A stretch of 64,000 bases of DNA from Paenalcaligenes niemegkensis. GTDB taxonomy: Bacteria; Pseudomonadota; Gammaproteobacteria; Burkholderiales; Burkholderiaceae_B. Under the pieces are notes generated by a model, which did not search any database, was not told where the DNA came from, and saw only the letters and a program-made list of their open reading frames with translations. The DNA is taken from NCBI RefSeq assembly GCF_022230885.1, contig NZ_JAKGCT010000004.1:682001-746000 (forward strand), given 5' to 3'. This document shows, piece by piece, positions 61,733 through 64,000 of this stretch (position 1 is its first letter; each line of letters opens with the position of its first letter). The translations under genes were made by a program, and so were the position numbers.

Positions 61733-63145
61733 TCAAGAACTAAGCGACTTTTTTTGCATTACTGCCGCAAAAAAACCGTCGGTGCCGTGCATATCAGGAC
61801 GTAACTTAAGATAAGGTCCTGTCATGCTAAGCGTTGGAACGCGAGCCGCCAAAATTTCGTTAACAGGCAGCAGTTCAAAATCAGGGTTTGCCGTTAGGAA
61901 CTGCTGAACTTGATCTTCATTTTCTTTAGGCAAAACACTGCACGTGGCATACACGAGCCGGCCTCCTGGTGCCACACAACGAGATGCACGCTGCAAAATG
62001 CGTTGCTGCAGCTCGATGTATTGTTGCAGGGCATCAGGATGCTGTCTCCACTTAAGATCGGGATTACGGCGTAAAGTTCCCAATCCACTGCAAGGCGCGT
62101 CGACTAATACTCGATGCGCCTTTCCCTGCAAGCGCTTAATCCGCTGATCGCTGGACTCATCCACCACTACAGGCACAATATTCGACAGACCACTACGGGC
62201 AAAACGTGGTTTGGCACGTGCCAGACGCGCAGCAGAGACATCAAAGGCATAAAGGCGCCCCGTAGAGCGCATCATGGCCCCTAACAACAAGGTCTTGCCA
62301 CCCGCCCCCGCACAAAAGTCGATGATCATCTCGCCACGCTTGGGAGCCATCAATGCAGCCAGCAACTGACTACCTTCGTCCTGGACTTCCAGCTCGCCTT
62401 TCTCAAACTCGGGCCACTTTGCCACATAAGGTCGCGATTCGACTCTGATACCCCAGGGCGAATAAGGCGTAGCGACGGGTTTAAACCGTCTGGCAGGCCC
62501 GGCTTTAAGCTTTTCTATAAGCTCATCGCGATCGATCTTGTAAGGATTGGCGCGCAGATCCAGCGTAGCGTTCTGATTCAAGGCTTCTGCCAAGGTCCAG
62601 GGCGATTCCAGCTGGGTAAACTCAGCCTCAAGCCAATCCGGCAGACTGTAGCGCACGGCTTCCGAAAGCGGTTCCAGCGGAATGTTTTTGGTATGGGCCA
62701 GCCAGCGCTGCTCTTGCTCATCAAGGGCACTTTGCAGAAAGTCAGGAGACAGCACGGTCGATAGACCAAGAATAGCCAGACGGCGGCTTGCGCTACCTTG
62801 CCCGCTCTCGGCGTAATGACGATAGAGCCGCAAGTGACGCAAGACATCAAAAACAGCGTCAGTTACTTCGCTTCTGTCACGGCCACCCATGCTTTTCCGT
62901 GCGCGCATCCATTGGGACAAGGTGGCATCAGCCGGCTGTTTCCACTGAAGAATCTCACCCAACGCCTGACTGACTTGTTCGACTCGACGTGCGGAAGCCG
63001 CCATCGGAGCGCCTTTATAGGCAATGGCTGTGTCATGTGTGGGTACAGCACCACGTTCTTGGCTGCGCGGACTGCGTCCGGCGGCAGAAGTGCGACGACG
63101 GTCCGATATTTTCGGAGCGCGGCTTTGAGACATACAAAAACTCAC
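61733..63145 (-). CDS. RsmB/NOP-family rRNA cytosine-C5 methyltransferase
   Basis: A SAM-dependent 5-methylcytosine methyltransferase acting on 16S rRNA (RsmB-type). It is 470 residues at most. The N-terminal region to about residue 60 is basic and low in conservation, and an in-frame Met follows within five codons, so the true start is uncertain. Motifs are IDFCAGAGGKTLLLGAMM (SAM site), VLVDAPCSGLGTLRRNPDLK (motif IV Cys) and LVYATCSVLPKENEDQVQQF (motif VI catalytic Cys). An NusB-like helical domain is present at about 60-190. It follows purN by 24 bp. Confidence 0.9.
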   Translation of the reverse strand: MSFCMSQSRAPKISDRRRTSAAGRSPRSQERGAVPTHDTAIAYKGAPMAASARRVEQVSQALGEILQWKQPADATLSQWMRARKSMGGRDRSEVTDAVFDVLRHLRLYRHYAESGQGSASRRLAILGLSTVLSPDFLQSALDEQEQRWLAHTKNIPLEPLSEAVRYSLPDWLEAEFTQLESPWTLAEALNQNATLDLRANPYKIDRDELIEKLKAGPARRFKPVATPYSPWGIRVESRPYVAKWPEFEKGELEVQDEGSQLLAALMAPKRGEMIIDFCAGAGGKTLLLGAMMRSTGRLYAFDVSAARLARAKPRFARSGLSNIVPVVVDESSDQRIKRLQGKAHRVLVDAPCSGLGTLRRNPDLKWRQHPDALQQYIELQQRILQRASRCVAPGGRLVYATCSVLPKENEDQVQQFLTANPDFELLPVNEILAARVPTLSMTGPYLKLRPDMHGTDGFFAAVMQKKSLSS

Positions 63146-63169
63146 TAAAAAATTTAAATAGCAGACGCT

Positions 63170-63817
63170 TTACACAAATGCCCGGGAGGCGATATCGCGC
63201 ACGCGAACAACATTGCTGTCATCCAGAGAAATGCGATCTTCGGCTAACCAGCGAACCACCTGCGAAAAAACCTGGTGCTCTTTATCTAGCAGACGTTCAC
63301 TTAACGCCTGGGCGGTATCGCCCGCCAATATAGGCACTACGCCCTGAGCAAGAATAGGCCCGCTGTCTAGTACAGATGTGACAAAGTGAACGGTGCATCC
63401 ATGCCACTGCATACCTGAATCTATAGCCAGCTGATGTGTATTAAGCCCAGGAAACAAAGGAAGCAATGAAGGGTGGATATTAATTAATCGTCGTGCATAG
63501 CGTTCGACAAAGCCTGCAGTAAGGATGCGCATAAAACCGGCGAGCAACACATAATCAGGCTGGTAAGCATCAATAACCCTGGCAAGATCATTATCAAATG
63601 CCTCGCGGTCAGGATAGTGCTTATGTTCTACTACATGCGTTTTGATTCCACGCTGTTGCGCCCATTCTAAGCCAGCAGCGTCTTTTTTGTTGGATATTAC
63701 TGCACAAATTTGTGCATTTAACTTATTTTCGCGTACCGTATCGACGATCGCTTGCATATTTGAGCCGCGACCTGAGATTAAAATAACGAGGCGGCAGCGC
63801 TCTGCGGTGTCCGTCAA
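63170..63817 (-). CDS. purN: Phosphoribosylglycinamide formyltransferase
   Basis: Formylates GAR with 10-formyltetrahydrofolate, the third step of purine synthesis. It is 215 residues. Motifs are RLVILISGRGSNMQAIVDT at the N terminus, VLLAGFMRILTAGFVERYA, the active-site block INIHPSLLPLFPGLNTHQLA (Asn and His) and HFVTSVLDSGPILAQGVVP with the catalytic Asp. It is divergent from ribF. It complements purL, guaB and guaA at the other end of the window. Confidence 0.96.
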   Translation of the reverse strand: MTDTAERCRLVILISGRGSNMQAIVDTVRENKLNAQICAVISNKKDAAGLEWAQQRGIKTHVVEHKHYPDREAFDNDLARVIDAYQPDYVLLAGFMRILTAGFVERYARRLINIHPSLLPLFPGLNTHQLAIDSGMQWHGCTVHFVTSVLDSGPILAQGVVPILAGDTAQALSERLLDKEHQVFSQVVRWLAEDRISLDDSNVVRVRDIASRAFV

Positions 63818-63864
63818 AGCCTTTCCTTGAGAATAATTCTAGGCAAAATTGTAAACTCTAGCCC

Positions 63865-64000
63865 GTGAAATCTGTCTTATCTATCTACCGTACGTTGCCA
63901 CGATACAATTCGGCGCAACCCAGCGCCGTAACAATCGGCAATTTCGATGGCGTCCATTTGGGCCACCAGACCATTCTCGAACGCGTCAGGCGTGAGGCCA
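63865..64000 (+). CDS. ribF: Bifunctional riboflavin kinase/FAD synthetase, partial (runs off right edge)
   Basis: Makes FMN and FAD from riboflavin. Only the first 45 residues are present, from GTG 63865: KSVLSIYRTLPRY, then AVTIGNFDGVHLGHQTILER, the nucleotidyltransferase motif (GNFDGVHLGH) of the N-terminal FAD-synthetase domain. It is divergent from purN with a 47-bp gap. Confidence 0.93.
   Translation, partial: MKSVLSIYRTLPRYNSAQPSAVTIGNFDGVHLGHQTILERVRREA

Overview
The window is chromosomal DNA from a betaproteobacterium, most likely Burkholderiales and family Alcaligenaceae (Advenella, Pusillimonas or Bordetella relatives). The grounds are the protein sequences, the tig-clpP-clpX-lon and prfB-lysS blocks, an RpfE-type protein next to recJ, and the iscR-iscS order. 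No genus can be named from this alone.

Layout. 1-2967: end of an integrated mobile element with tyrosine integrase, AlpA-type regulator, and RepA and RepC of IncQ (RSF1010) type, inserted at the 3' end of guaA. 2968-10223: purine genes guaA, guaB, purL. 10312-16500: greB, a PHP-domain RNase, an alpha/beta hydrolase and a branched-chain 2-oxo acid dehydrogenase operon (E1 alpha, E1 beta, E2). 16684-24875: comEC, tatD, lolD, lolC/E, an RpfE-like gene and recJ. 25115-33795: an accessory-looking block (BASS transporter, TonB receptor divergent from a two-component system, EamA exporter, IF-1, chemoreceptor) lying between recJ and prfB. 33967-37357: prfB with its programmed +1 frameshift, an SDR, lysS. 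37501-40920: a short isc operon (iscR, iscS, a degenerate iscU, iscA) ending in a two-domain methylglyoxal synthase gene, with an IscR box in front. 41087-46022: a tyrosine phosphatase, uvrB, an aromatic aminotransferase and lexA with its SOS box. 46124-52113: lon, clpX, clpP, tig. 52347-58024: a CoA-transferase, tRNA-Leu(UAG), a glycine-rich membrane protein, prmB and an ABC-F ATPase. 58124-64000: uvrD, a fatty-acid desaturase, an rRNA methyltransferase, purN and the start of ribF.

Sequence quality matters for reading this window. Nine genes, several of them essential, are broken by fifteen frameshifts. Each lies in or beside a run of 4-6 identical bases, and restoring the missing base(s) gives a full-length family member. 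I treat them as probable homopolymer under-calls, not pseudogenes, and give one feature per restored gene.

The points most worth a second look are the IncQ-type rep genes in the guaA-linked element, the IscU homologue that has lost two of three cluster-ligand cysteines in an isc operon without hscBA-fdx, the tandem methylglyoxal-synthase protein, a phosphatase lacking its catalytic aspartate, and a perfect sigma-70 promoter in front of a gene-free stretch upstream of infA.
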